DNA from: Alphaproteobacteria bacterium
Lineage (GTDB): Bacteria > Pseudomonadota > Alphaproteobacteria > Rickettsiales > SXRF01
NCBI GenBank assembly: GCA_025360605.1
Contig: JANYBV010000031.1
Location: 67,063-131,062 of the forward strand
DNA length: 64,000 nt
Direction of reading: 5' to 3'
The notes under the pieces were generated by a model. The model had not been told where the DNA came from. It did no database searches and saw nothing but the letters and a program-made list of their open reading frames with translations. The position numbers and the translations under genes are program-made. The stretch's first letter is position 1. Every line of letters begins with the position of its first letter. Shown here in pieces: positions 47,664 through 56,838 of the stretch.

Positions 47664-48109
47664 TTTCCATCTCCAGACATAAGGCTTTTTATCATATTTT
47701 CCTCAGCAGTTTCATTTGCAGGAACAGCAGTGGCAAGCCCCTCTTTCAATGCTTTTCTATCATCTAACACTTTTAATACAGCATTAACTATATTCTCTTT
47801 TTCCATTTCAAATTTGGAAAGGGCTGCATCCGTTGCAGATTTACCTGCTATATCCATGATGGCATTATATCCCCATGCAGCTATCATACCTACAAAAATT
47901 GTAACGAATGTTAACAGAACACCAGTGGTAGCCATTAGAATCACAGCTAAATCAAATGGATGTACTTCTACTTCACCTATTTGAAGATTGATTCTTCCCC
48001 GTGTAAGGTAAATTGCTATTCCTAGAAATAGCAAATTGAAAAATAACAACCATTTTGCTACGCGGGTTTTTTCTATTTTTTGAGGTAATTTAATAAGTTT
48101 CATTTGCAA
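47660..48109 (-). CDS. Small membrane protein coupled to the ImmA/IrrE peptidase
   Basis: A 149-residue protein with two hydrophobic helices (WLLFFNLLFLGIAIYL near residues 20-36 and VILMATTGVLLTFVTIFVGMIAAWGY near 56-80) and a charged C-terminal helical tail. The family is not recognised. It overlaps the peptidase gene by 4 nt and follows the restriction enzyme gene by 17 bp, so all are in one operon. It might anchor or be the target of the peptidase; that is speculation. Confidence 0.75.
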   Translation of the reverse strand: MQMKLIKLPQKIEKTRVAKWLLFFNLLFLGIAIYLTRGRINLQIGEVEVHPFDLAVILMATTGVLLTFVTIFVGMIAAWGYNAIMDIAGKSATDAALSKFEMEKENIVNAVLKVLDDRKALKEGLATAVPANETAEENMIKSLMSGDGK

Positions 48110-48126
48110 TTTTTGAATATATTCAA

Positions 48127-51100
48127 CTATGAATTACGTTTAGCTTGTTTTATCTGCTCAATTATTTTCATGGTTTCCACACTTACGGTCGTAACGCGCA
48201 TAAGCAGGTCAATCACCTGTTCCTTATAATCCGAAAAACGGTAATTATTGAATTTTTCACGAATGGTTGGGTCTTTAGGCTTGCTCTCTTTGTACTGATC
48301 TAAAATCCATTCAAGGGCAGACCGGTTGCCGAGTTTATAATCCCATGCGGCTTTGGGAATACCTATCAGGCTGGTTTGGGTATCGAGCAGGATACAACCG
48401 TTATCCTTATCGGCTTTAAGTTTACACTCAGGCTTTTCAATTTTATTGCCCTTTTTGTCTGCCGCTTCGACTTTTTGCAGCTTATAGGGTGCTACCTGCT
48501 CATAATCGATGTGCAAATCCATCAGTTGTTTACCCCATGCCGCCCACTGATGAAAGTCTGGATAAAAGGGAATATGCGGAAATTCGCGCTTTAGGTTCAG
48601 AGCATATTTTTCACGATAAATAGGGTCATGCAAAATGCCATAAACATAGTTAAAAATTGCATCTTTAGTGAGTTTCTTATCCTGATAATGTTCTTTGAAC
48701 TGTTTAAGCGACCAGTCTGTAATGTTATCAATTTTTTGCCCTTCAATATACACCCAGCGAGGCAGGCATTGATTTGCATCTAAAGATAAAACCGTCAAAC
48801 TTGGAATTATAGAGGTTGAGAACGAGTGGAATGGCAATCTGCCGCCTGTAGTAAAGCAAATCAGCCTATTATCCCATGCAATATCCTCAGGGAAAATTGC
48901 AGGCATTTGATAGTGCATTTCGTTTAATTGCTTACTGAAATACAGATGACGCTTGCTGTATGGCCTATATAATGATTCTACTATTAAATCGCCATCAAAT
49001 TGATAAACAACACCTTTTTTCAAATCATTCTTAACTGCCCTTGTCCACTTAATAGAACCATCAAGCTGCTCTGAGATGTCTTTTTTATTTTTCACATGCT
49101 TAAGTTTTTTCAGGTCAGCGTTATAAGCATCAATTAAAAAATTCACCTTCTTGTCTAAAGACTCTGCGCTATTGTCATAAACCCATTCATCGCGGTTTGT
49201 TACAACCCCTAAAGAAAACAATTTGAATATCGCTTTTTCTTGAGATGCTTTCTTTGCGTTTTTAGTTTCTTTACTGGCAATGGGCAAAAATGTTTCAAAA
49301 TCATTATCCGTCAAATTTACCCAGTTATGCTTCTTGTCAGCGTGGATTTCATCAAACGTTAAGTCGCGTAGTTTCGCATTTTGCAGAAATTCGAGCTTAT
49401 CTTCTGCCGTATCAAACTCTGGGCGGCGGTTATAATAAATTTTACACCCTTTCGTTTTGGCCTTCTTTACCATGAAGCTGATGGCAACGCCCGTTTGAAT
49501 ACCAAAGACATTATGCTTTGTGCCGGATAGCTTGGGGTTGGCGCGTACATCGCCACCAAGGTCAATCATACGGATTTCATTAAATTCTTCCGCTACCATC
49601 TTGCGGAATCCGTCAAAGGTACGGCTTTCAATAAAGCTACGGTTTGTAATAAGCGCCAACACCCCGTTTTCATCCAGCCGATCACTTGCCCAGCGGAAGA
49701 ACCTTGCATACATATCGTACAGCTTGGTTTTTTGTGCAGTGCTGGCTTTGATGTAGGTTTCTTTAATGCGCTTATCTATTTCAGGGTATTCACGGTTTTT
49801 GTTGTTTTCGTTTTCATTCGCCTGATTCGCATTATAAGGCGGATTGCCGATAATCACGCTGATACGCTTGCTGTTTTGCTGGCGGATTCGCTTGATGTTG
49901 TCATCAGAGATACCAAATAAATCTTCCTGATGCCCCTTATGCTTCCTAAGCGCAAAAGTGTTATCCAGCGTGTCCACAAAACATAGGCCAGGGTATTCTT
50001 CATAGCTGCCTGTAATGGCGGCATAGGTCGCTTCAATATTCAGGTTTGCGACATAGTACGGCAGGATGGCGACTTCATTCGCATGTAGCTCGTTTAAGTA
50101 TTTATGCTTGAGTTTCTCAGGCTGCCCGCGAAAATGCTCAAGGATTTCGCAAACGAAAGTTCCTGTGCCTGTGGCAGGGTCAAGAATGTCCACATCCTTA
50201 TCAATCAAATTTCGCCCAAAATGCTTTTCGCAGAGCCAATCCGTGCTTTCCATCATGAAACGGACAATTTCATTCGGGGTATAGACAACCCCAAGGCGAT
50301 CCGCAGCCTTGACATTATAGACCTTGTAAAAGTTCTCATAGATGACTTTGAGGAAGGTCTGCTTTTCATTATGGCGTTCAATCTGCGAAGCTGCCGCTCT
50401 GATTGCGGTATAGTAAGGCGATAATGCCTTAAGGGATTGAAACTTCCTGTCGCCTGTGAAAAATGTCTTTTCGAGTTTGTAGAGTTCACGCGCAACGTTG
50501 TTATCCTGATGGAAAGGCGAATTTGGGAATACAGAGGCAAATACCTCTTCTGTCAGGATGTGCTGTATCAGCATTTCCCTAACGTCCGCTGCCGTTAGTG
50601 ACGGGTTAATAGCGTCTTTAATGTGTTTTAAGAACTCTGACGCTGCCTTGCTGAAGCCTTTATTGGTTTTTTCAGCTTCTTCAATCATTTCACGCAGCGA
50701 TTTCAAAACTGCTGGTAAATCTACCGTGAATTGCTCAACCGCTTTACGGAAGGCTGCAATTTCCGGTCTTTCATACGCAAAAAACTGCTGCAACAGCTGT
50801 TCTAGTTTTGAAACGTCATCAACAGCGCAACGTGCAATCTCTTGTTTATTTTGAATTAGGATTGCTTTTTGGGAATCTTCAAAAATGATATTAGACTGCG
50901 GATAGCCGCGCCTGAACTTGTTTTGGATTTCCGTATCCAGATCATCATTTTCATCTTTTGCTTCCCAAAAACCAAATGGGATACGCAGCGAATAGAGCAA
51001 CGCGCCATCAACATAGCGGCGTTCCTTGGCTGGTGTTTTAATCTCATATTCGGGTATAAAAACCAAATCCAGAGAACGCGCCCAGCCCTTGAGCAAATCT

Positions 51101-51198
51101 TTAAATGCCTCACGCACTACCGATTCACGATTCGAGCCTGAGACCTTTCGCAAATCTTTTAGCTGGTTAAGGTATTGTTGTATGAGGTGTTGGCTCAA
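48127..51198 (-). CDS. Type ISP/IIG-like restriction-modification enzyme
   Basis: A 1023-residue single-chain enzyme. The N-terminal nuclease has a PD-(D/E)xK pattern: E30, D64 in RRYVDGALLYS and E79-x-K81 in FWEAKDE. A helical spacer leads to the N6-adenine methyltransferase, with SAM motif DPATGTGTF (340-348) and catalytic NPPY (452-455). The C-terminal half matches the target-recognition region of type ISP enzymes. Unlike LlaGI-type enzymes of about 1,570 residues, no helicase lies between nuclease and methylase, so it should cut without ATP-driven translocation, as in type IIG. It defends the host and the island against foreign DNA. Confidence 0.88.
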   Translation of the reverse strand: MSQHLIQQYLNQLKDLRKVSGSNRESVVREAFKDLLKGWARSLDLVFIPEYEIKTPAKERRYVDGALLYSLRIPFGFWEAKDENDDLDTEIQNKFRRGYPQSNIIFEDSQKAILIQNKQEIARCAVDDVSKLEQLLQQFFAYERPEIAAFRKAVEQFTVDLPAVLKSLREMIEEAEKTNKGFSKAASEFLKHIKDAINPSLTAADVREMLIQHILTEEVFASVFPNSPFHQDNNVARELYKLEKTFFTGDRKFQSLKALSPYYTAIRAAASQIERHNEKQTFLKVIYENFYKVYNVKAADRLGVVYTPNEIVRFMMESTDWLCEKHFGRNLIDKDVDILDPATGTGTFVCEILEHFRGQPEKLKHKYLNELHANEVAILPYYVANLNIEATYAAITGSYEEYPGLCFVDTLDNTFALRKHKGHQEDLFGISDDNIKRIRQQNSKRISVIIGNPPYNANQANENENNKNREYPEIDKRIKETYIKASTAQKTKLYDMYARFFRWASDRLDENGVLALITNRSFIESRTFDGFRKMVAEEFNEIRMIDLGGDVRANPKLSGTKHNVFGIQTGVAISFMVKKAKTKGCKIYYNRRPEFDTAEDKLEFLQNAKLRDLTFDEIHADKKHNWVNLTDNDFETFLPIASKETKNAKKASQEKAIFKLFSLGVVTNRDEWVYDNSAESLDKKVNFLIDAYNADLKKLKHVKNKKDISEQLDGSIKWTRAVKNDLKKGVVYQFDGDLIVESLYRPYSKRHLYFSKQLNEMHYQMPAIFPEDIAWDNRLICFTTGGRLPFHSFSTSIIPSLTVLSLDANQCLPRWVYIEGQKIDNITDWSLKQFKEHYQDKKLTKDAIFNYVYGILHDPIYREKYALNLKREFPHIPFYPDFHQWAAWGKQLMDLHIDYEQVAPYKLQKVEAADKKGNKIEKPECKLKADKDNGCILLDTQTSLIGIPKAAWDYKLGNRSALEWILDQYKESKPKDPTIREKFNNYRFSDYKEQVIDLLMRVTTVSVETMKIIEQIKQAKRNS

Positions 51199-51232
51199 TC
51201 AGCTTACTCCCGGTTACGAGTGGATATTTAAG

Positions 51233-52243
51233 CTAATGACTGGCAAGAATAGATAAAATTTTATCCGCCAACTCACCAAATTCTTTCTGGGATTTTTCAA
51301 GATTTTCTTTGGTTCCCTGCTGATTATCGCGTAATTCCTGCGGTTCAATATTAAATATTGCCTTGCTCTTTTCTTGGCTTAACGGCGCAAGCTGTCCATA
51401 ATCCTGTATTTTAGAAAGCGGGGTTTTCCAACTTTGTTCAACCAAACCATTGCGTGAATGTTTAAGGGATAAGTGTTCATGCACCTTTGCAGGGATTTCC
51501 TGCATCCAATCTCTATGAGTTTTGATAGGTTGCTGGCCATACACGTTATAAGAATTTACAATATAGCCTATGAATGTCGGGTCACCGGGTAGTACATTTT
51601 TTGCCGGTGTATCACCCTGTACAGCTTTGGCAGTGTTACGCCAGTCCGTTTTCCATTTATGTAAAACCTCGCCGAGATTTTCTATACCTTGTACACTAAA
51701 ACTATCCGGCATCATTGGTACGGCAAAGAAATCTGCTCCCAACACTACTGCACGATTTAGGGCACCCAAACTTGGCGAACTATCTATTACAAAAATATCC
51801 ACTTGTTCCTGCATGCCTTTTTCGATCATGAAACGATATATTGCACTCGTAACAAAATAGCCTAATTTATTGCCGCTCATTGCTTGAGTGAACGCACCAC
51901 CCAATACATCTTCTATAATGGAAAGCTTGAGACTTCCCGGCATTACATAAAGATTCTTATTATGCGGCGCTGGTAGGAAATTAGCTTTCAAGTCAATGTC
52001 TGTACCGCCTTCAAACACGCCGCGTATTACGGTATAGATATTCTCTGTAGCGAATAAATTATCCTCGTAGAAATTTCTTCCTAAGGACAGAATCGTAGAG
52101 TTGCATTGAGGATCAAGGTCTATCAGAACAGTTTTATAGCCTCTGTCGGCAAAGGCTGCAGCACAATTAAAAGCCAGCGTGGTTTTGCCTACGCCACCTT
52201 TATTGTTACAAAACAGTAGTTTTTTAGTGCGGGGGAATTTCAT
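51233..52243 (-). CDS. ParA family ATPase
   Basis: A 336-residue P-loop ATPase with the deviant Walker A KGGVGKT (residues 15-21), LIDLDPQCNST and VIDSSPSLGALNRAV. This is the ParA/Soj/MinD class, usually used to segregate plasmids or position complexes. The C-terminal part (about 220-336) is longer than in small ParAs. There is no ParB gene or parS-like repeat cluster in the element. It lies 34 bp upstream of the restriction gene on the same strand, so it may work with it rather than in segregation. Confidence 0.88.
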   Translation of the reverse strand: MKFPRTKKLLFCNNKGGVGKTTLAFNCAAAFADRGYKTVLIDLDPQCNSTILSLGRNFYEDNLFATENIYTVIRGVFEGGTDIDLKANFLPAPHNKNLYVMPGSLKLSIIEDVLGGAFTQAMSGNKLGYFVTSAIYRFMIEKGMQEQVDIFVIDSSPSLGALNRAVVLGADFFAVPMMPDSFSVQGIENLGEVLHKWKTDWRNTAKAVQGDTPAKNVLPGDPTFIGYIVNSYNVYGQQPIKTHRDWMQEIPAKVHEHLSLKHSRNGLVEQSWKTPLSKIQDYGQLAPLSQEKSKAIFNIEPQELRDNQQGTKENLEKSQKEFGELADKILSILASH

Positions 52244-52329
52244 ACATTGCCATACTACACCCTCATTTATTTATGGAAAGTGCTTTGTGTGATAATCTTA
52301 AAGCAGGAGGATAATTTGGAAACAACCAT

Positions 52330-53100
52330 CTACTCTCCCCATTCCCTAACCAGTGCTAACAATTTCCGCCTCATTTCCTCCGGCGGTTTATCCTGCAATA
52401 TCATCCCGTTAATAATCTGACCCTGCCGGTAGGGTTCGATCCTCCCATAGCTGTTAAAAGTCGTATGCACATGTTCATGGCCAAGGTTCTGGCTCCATGC
52501 CTTAAATTGTTCAGGCGTATGACAGTATTTTTCAGCAAGCTGCACCAGCGTATTTCGGAAGGAATGCGGGTTATAATATGGTAATCCCGCCGCCGGAAAT
52601 GCTGCTTTAAAGATGTCGCGTACCGGGCTGGCGGTACTCCACCCCACTGGTTCTATGCCGTCCGCCATGAAAGAGCGCATACGATCATGCGTGCACCGGG
52701 TGCGGGGGAATACAGGGGCATCGAAGCCGTATAATTTATCTTTCACCAGATAATTAACCCAGTCGATCACGATTTGCGCTATGTCATCGCCTATCGGGAA
52801 AAAGAATGTATCAATACGCTTGCTGAATTTGGTATTCACTTCCGCCGGGTCTTGTTTTACCAGTTTTTGCAGTAAGTCGATATGCTTCAGGCGCAGGGAG
52901 ACTATGGCGCTGTCCCTCATGCCGGTGAGGATAGTAAAGGCAATAAGGGCGCGATTACGTAAGGCTATGTCATTCAGTACCGGCATCGAACCTATCACAT
53001 GCCGGATTTGTTCTATGGTAGGCACGTCCCGGAATTTAGGCGTTTTGGCAATGCGGGTGTCTTTATCGGATAGCTTGAAATAGCCAATATTGGCTCCTGT
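52330..53100 (-). pseudogene. Truncated tyrosine recombinase (second integrase)
   Basis: The catalytic half of a phage-type integrase is intact (TGMRDSAIVSLRLKHID with the first Arg, NPHSFRNTLVQL, LGHEHVHTTFNSYGRI with the Tyr). The N-terminal core-binding domain is missing. The frame is open from 53100 (IGYFKLSDKDTRIAKTPKFRD is still integrase-like) to a TAA at 53101-53103; integrase-like sequence may continue in another frame. GTG 53025 could give a 231-residue product. Most likely it is a decayed integrase from an earlier element. Confidence 0.75.
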
Positions 53101-53205
53101 TTAAGAGTTTTCAGCATGCACCATGCGTATTGCTGATTATTCTCTTAAGGAGCAGGAGAAAATCAGGAGCAAGCGGATTTAAAATCCTTTTTTCCTCCTG
53201 AAATC

Positions 53206-54660
53206 CTAAGCACTCAATTCTTTCAGTGCCTTTTTGTTTTTGTATTCGCAGTAATTTTTATTCAGCCGTTCAGCGGAAAGGTATCTTACGATACTTCCCG
53301 GCTTCCATCCGGAATATTTCACGTTCGCGGCTAGAGCAATAGCAGTTTGTTCTCTTGTTGGCTCCTTCCCGTGTGTTTCTATAAATTTTCCCCAAATTTT
53401 TACCGCATCTCGATACATTTCTGATTCTACTTCTTTCAGACTTTGTGAAGGAGCAACCAATGCAGCAATATTCTCGTTTTGGTTAATTCTGTTTTGTTCG
53501 GTTGCTTCATACTGAGAAAGAACATCATTCCCTAGTGCCATTAGAAGGGCTTTAGGAGGCAAATATACAGTGTGTTTTTGTAGCCATGCGACGATTTCGG
53601 CTGGCTTGTATAATACGTCTTTGCCCATTTCGTAATGGCTGATTTCTTGTATAGCGGTATGCCGCGCTAGGCGCTCATCGAGCTGTACAACTGTGTTTTC
53701 AAATTCATCCCACGAAAGGCAATGCGAATCATAATTAAGTATCCACGTATTCTGACTAACATCAATTAATGAACGATGATTTTTTCTAGGGTCAGAACCC
53801 TTGAACAGGGATACGGCTTCTTTGAGTGTCCAGCCGCCTTGGCTAATCCAGTATTTGTAGAATTTTAGTGCCCAGCTATCATGAGCAATATCTACAGTAA
53901 TTCCGTGCGGCAATAATTGCTCATAAACATCTTCTTTAAAGATAACGCCTTCATTATACAATTTTTGTACGTAGTCGTTAAAATTTCCCTTCCATAAATT
54001 AAGTGCTTTAGCAGCATTCACTACATGATTAATTAATGGTACCGCTGTGATGTCATAATATTGTTTTTCTAAAAATTGCCTGTATTCAGAATAGAACCAT
54101 CTTTCTTCTGAGCTAAATCGTGCGTAAGCAGCAAAACCATCGGAATCTTTGGGTTCATTGGTTTGCCTTTCGTTTAGTGCTATAAATTGAGCAAAATATT
54201 CAAATTGAAGTCCTAATAAAACGGAAAGGGCTTCATTTTCTGAAGTAATATCCTGTGGCGATAGAGTGTTATAATCAAGCGTGTATAAAGAATGATTTTT
54301 ATATTTTTCTAGCTTTTCGTCTTTTTTAATCACCTTGATTGAGACTAGGAAATCAAGGAAATCCGGGGGGATTTTTAAGTAGCTATCATAGGCATGGTTT
54401 ATAAGTTTCTGCTTATCTTTATAGGGGGATAGCAATTTCTTATAGTTGCTGAAATCATTAGAAAGGAACGGGGGGAGTTGTCGATTAAATTGCCAGAGCC
54501 AACTATTTTCTTCGGCGGATTTTTCTTTGTTTTCCAGCTTCCGGGCTTTGGTTACATGATCTGGGTCAACACCTTGCAATAGCCAGCATAAATCATCATG
54601 GCCGATATTCTTTTTCTTCCACCACTTGGCATAATCGGGTTTAAAATTGTATTCAGGCAT
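53206..54660 (-). CDS. Integrase-coupled hypothetical protein (484 aa) with internal duplication
   Basis: An unrecognised, mostly helical protein. Two stretches resemble each other: about residues 10-55 (WWKKKNIGHDDLCWLLQGVDPD) and about 265-310 (YWISQGGWTLKEAVSLFKGSDP). Both have spaced tryptophans and a G-x-D-P turn. The C-terminus (HGKEPTREQTAIALAANVKYSGWKPGSIVRYLS) looks like a helix-turn-helix region. Its ATG overlaps the stop of the integrase gene by 1 nt, so it is translated with the integrase. A DNA-binding accessory role such as excision factor or replication initiator is a guess from position. Confidence 0.75.
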   Translation of the reverse strand: MPEYNFKPDYAKWWKKKNIGHDDLCWLLQGVDPDHVTKARKLENKEKSAEENSWLWQFNRQLPPFLSNDFSNYKKLLSPYKDKQKLINHAYDSYLKIPPDFLDFLVSIKVIKKDEKLEKYKNHSLYTLDYNTLSPQDITSENEALSVLLGLQFEYFAQFIALNERQTNEPKDSDGFAAYARFSSEERWFYSEYRQFLEKQYYDITAVPLINHVVNAAKALNLWKGNFNDYVQKLYNEGVIFKEDVYEQLLPHGITVDIAHDSWALKFYKYWISQGGWTLKEAVSLFKGSDPRKNHRSLIDVSQNTWILNYDSHCLSWDEFENTVVQLDERLARHTAIQEISHYEMGKDVLYKPAEIVAWLQKHTVYLPPKALLMALGNDVLSQYEATEQNRINQNENIAALVAPSQSLKEVESEMYRDAVKIWGKFIETHGKEPTREQTAIALAANVKYSGWKPGSIVRYLSAERLNKNYCEYKNKKALKELSA

Positions 54661-55730
54661 TACCCAAAAATCCTTTCATTCATAGCCGCCACAACCTTGC
54701 TGGTATGCGCTTCGCTCAGGTGCGCGTATCGTTTCACCATCGCCAGTGTCTTATGGCCTAGCACCTCGGCAATCTCTGCCAGTGATGCCCCACCCATTGC
54801 TAAGTAACTGGCTGTACTGTGTCGCAGGTCATGGAACCGGAAATCTTTTAATTCCGCCGCTGCTACCGCTGCTACCCATGGGGTGCGTAAATTGAAAACC
54901 TTATTTTTCTGGCCGGAACGAGGGAATAACAGGTCGGTATCAATGCGCCGTACCTTGCTGAGTTTTTGTATTTCCCTATGTGCAAGACCAGCTAAGGGAA
55001 CGCGGCGGCGCTCACCATTTTTGGTTTCGTGCAGAATGATGTACTGCTTATCAAGATTTACGTCTGGCCAAGTGAGGGCAAGAATTTCGCCCAGCCGCAT
55101 TCCTGTAGCCAGCGCCAGCACCACTACCGGATATAAAAGCGGCTCCCTTGAATCCTGACATGCTGCTAGTAATGTTTTGCGTTCATCATCCGATAGGAAC
55201 CGGACGCGGCCACGCGGCTCTTTTGGTTTAGATACTTTCCGCATCGGGCTATCATCAACCCAGCCCCATTCTTTGACAGCAATGGTAAAGGCATGGGATA
55301 GCGCCGCCATATAACGTACCACGGTTGAGGGGCTGCGGTTCTTACCGGATTTGATTTTGGTGTTTAATAGTGCATCCCGTTTCTCTGCAATAATGCTAGG
55401 GGTAACGTCAGCTAGGCAATAGCTTCCCAATTCATCTTTCCACCAGTTAAGCTGGCTGGTGCGGATTTGCTGATCGCCAGCATCAGGAAACCGGGTGGGA
55501 ATTACGTCCTTTTGATAGCGTTCAATCAGTTGGGCAAGGGTACGTTTCTTTGCTTCTGTCGTTTTAAAATGACGGCCTTCGCGGATCGCCGCTTCTGTTG
55601 CCTGTTCCCATTTCTTTGCATCGGTCAAACGCTCGAAACTGGCGGTCTGTGTTGGAAATCCTTTGAGGCGTACCTTAACCCGGTAGCTGAATGTGCTGTC
55701 ACTGTTCTTGCGCTTTTCAATATTTGCCAT
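54660..55730 (-). CDS. Site-specific tyrosine recombinase (island integrase)
   Basis: A 356-residue phage-type integrase. An N-terminal arm-binding region (RVKVRLKGFPTQTASFERLTDAKKWE) and a SAM-like core-binding domain precede the catalytic domain. The catalytic residues appear in order: Arg in ATGMRLGEILALTW, His-x-x-Arg in FHDLRHSTASYLAM, His in LGHKTLAMVKRYAHLS, and the nucleophile Tyr in that last block. It sits about 350 bp from the tRNA-Leu 3' end, where island integrases are expected. It should catalyse recombination between the 47-bp repeats. Confidence 0.95.
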   Translation of the reverse strand: MANIEKRKNSDSTFSYRVKVRLKGFPTQTASFERLTDAKKWEQATEAAIREGRHFKTTEAKKRTLAQLIERYQKDVIPTRFPDAGDQQIRTSQLNWWKDELGSYCLADVTPSIIAEKRDALLNTKIKSGKNRSPSTVVRYMAALSHAFTIAVKEWGWVDDSPMRKVSKPKEPRGRVRFLSDDERKTLLAACQDSREPLLYPVVVLALATGMRLGEILALTWPDVNLDKQYIILHETKNGERRRVPLAGLAHREIQKLSKVRRIDTDLLFPRSGQKNKVFNLRTPWVAAVAAAELKDFRFHDLRHSTASYLAMGGASLAEIAEVLGHKTLAMVKRYAHLSEAHTSKVVAAMNERIFG

Positions 55731-55866
55731 ACCGGATGCCTTTTATGTTGTTTCGATGGCAAAAAGCTACAACACATGGCGGCAAATATCAACACTGGAT
55801 ATACAATCCGGTGAATATTTGTATATTATCAATGTACATCAATTATATAAATTTCATTAGACTACA

Positions 55867-55889
55867 TCATGGGGCAATTTAGGGGCACT
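55867..55889 (-). repeat. Inverted third arm-type repeat
   Basis: Reverse complement of the 23-bp arm repeat with 18 of 23 positions matching. The mismatches are all in the central five bases, so TCATGGGGCA and GGGGCACT flank a changed spacer. It lies upstream of the integrase start, where it could also serve autoregulation. The rest of the 347-bp gap between integrase and tRNA (55731-56077) is AT-rich and shows no gene. Confidence 0.55.
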
Positions 55890-55990
55890 TGGTGTAAAAT
55901 TTATGTCGTCTAAAGCCTAAATTGACGCTTCTTTAAATGAGAGATGGTTTGTTGATGTGAGTTGTCAGGGGAGGGGAATTGTTATCCTTT

Positions 55991-56013
55991 AGTGCCCCGC
56001 CAGTGCCCCATGA
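55991..56013 (+). repeat. Arm-type repeat, right end of island
   Basis: Identical to 47121-47143 over 23 bp and in the same orientation, 71 bp inside the right core repeat. In the excised circle the two copies would flank the core, as arm sites do in lambda-type attP. Confidence 0.7.
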
Positions 56014-56077
56014 TCTTAAAAATAGGGGCTGTTTTTCTCTAATCAAAATCTTCTGTAACTGGCTATCAGCCTAGTGT

Positions 56078-56162
56078 TGGTGCCCCCGGTCGGAATCGAA
56101 CCGACACACCTCGCGGTACCGGATTTTGAGTCCGGCGCGTCTACCAGTTCCACCACAGGGGC
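56078..56162 (-). tRNA. tRNA-Leu (anticodon CAA)
   Basis: An 85-nt class II tRNA with a long variable arm and encoded CCA. Acceptor GCCCCTG pairs with CGGGGGC (one T-G pair). The anticodon stem is CCGGA/TCCGG with loop CTCAAAA, giving CAA. The T arm is TCGGTTCGATTCCGA. The gene is intact despite the island in its 3' end, because the island carries a replacement. Confidence 0.95.
56084..56130 (+). repeat. Right core attachment repeat within tRNA-Leu
   Basis: 47 bp identical to 46958-47004. It spans the T arm, variable arm and part of the anticodon stem-loop of the intact tRNA gene. Confidence 0.92.
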
Positions 56163-56313
56163 ACAATCACTCGGAAATTCCAGCCAGCATAACGGCGGCC
56201 AGAACAGACGATACGCTTCTTAACCCATTCACCCGTGATGGTCAAGTAAGCCAGAGGCTTGAATTACGCCGATATTCCATTTATACTGCGGTCAAACCAC
56301 CGAAAGGTATTTT

Positions 56314-56838
56314 GTGAATATATATCAATATTATAGTAAGAATCCCGTGCGGGCGCTGGTCTATGCGTCGAGCGCGGTGAGTGCTTTTTTTCTTGGTGCG
56401 GCGCTGGTGGGGCAGTATGGCTTCAACCTGCACCCGTGCGAGCTGTGCATTGCCCAGCGCGTGCCGTATGCGCTGATTGCCATGATCGGGCTGATCGGTG
56501 GCATGAAAGTCATGGCGCAGCCGAAGCTGGAAAAAGTAGCATTTTTATGTGCGTTTTTGTTTGTGGCGGATGCCGGTATCGCCGCTTATCATAGCGGGGT
56601 GGAGATGGGGTGGATTAAAGGCCCTTCCGCCTGCACCAATAACGACAACCCCAACCAGACGCTGGAAGAAATGCGTGCAGCGATCATGAACGCGCAGCTT
56701 GTGCCGTGCGACCAGCCGATGGCGTATTTCTTTGGCCTTTCGATGGCGACGTGGAACATGATGGCGGCTTCCGCCACCGCGCTTACGCTGTTTTACCTGC
56801 TGAGGCGAATCCGCAAACAGGCGGTTTCCCATGACTGA
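56314..56838 (+). CDS. Disulfide bond formation protein DsbB family
   Basis: A 174-residue inner-membrane protein with four helices that reoxidises DsbA and passes electrons to quinone. The first periplasmic loop has C42-x-x-C45 (HPCELC) and the second has C107 and C132, the two redox pairs of DsbB. The GTG start at 56314 puts the first helix at the expected place. It overlaps the ubiquinone gene by 8 bp, which fits its use of quinone. The secretin and prepilin-type proteins nearby may be clients. Confidence 0.9.
   Translation: MNIYQYYSKNPVRALVYASSAVSAFFLGAALVGQYGFNLHPCELCIAQRVPYALIAMIGLIGGMKVMAQPKLEKVAFLCAFLFVADAGIAAYHSGVEMGWIKGPSACTNNDNPNQTLEEMRAAIMNAQLVPCDQPMAYFFGLSMATWNMMAASATALTLFYLLRRIRKQAVSHD

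Larger units (their letters stand above)
46958..56130. mobile_element. Integrative element inserted in tRNA-Leu(CAA)
   Basis: About 9.1 kb bounded by 47-bp perfect direct repeats, the right copy inside the tRNA-Leu gene. Next to the tRNA is a tyrosine-recombinase gene. The cargo, all on the minus strand and visibly AT-rich, comprises a 484-residue unknown protein, a broken second integrase, a ParA-like ATPase, a type ISP-like restriction-modification enzyme, a membrane protein and an ImmA/IrrE peptidase. There are no conjugation or phage structural genes, so it is a small genomic island, or a mobilisable or satellite-type element. Confidence 0.9.

Noticed and set aside
47196-52243. Reading ParA plus the other genes as a plasmid partition locus
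   Set aside because: There is no ParB, no clustered iterons or parS-like repeats, and the element is bounded by chromosomal att repeats.
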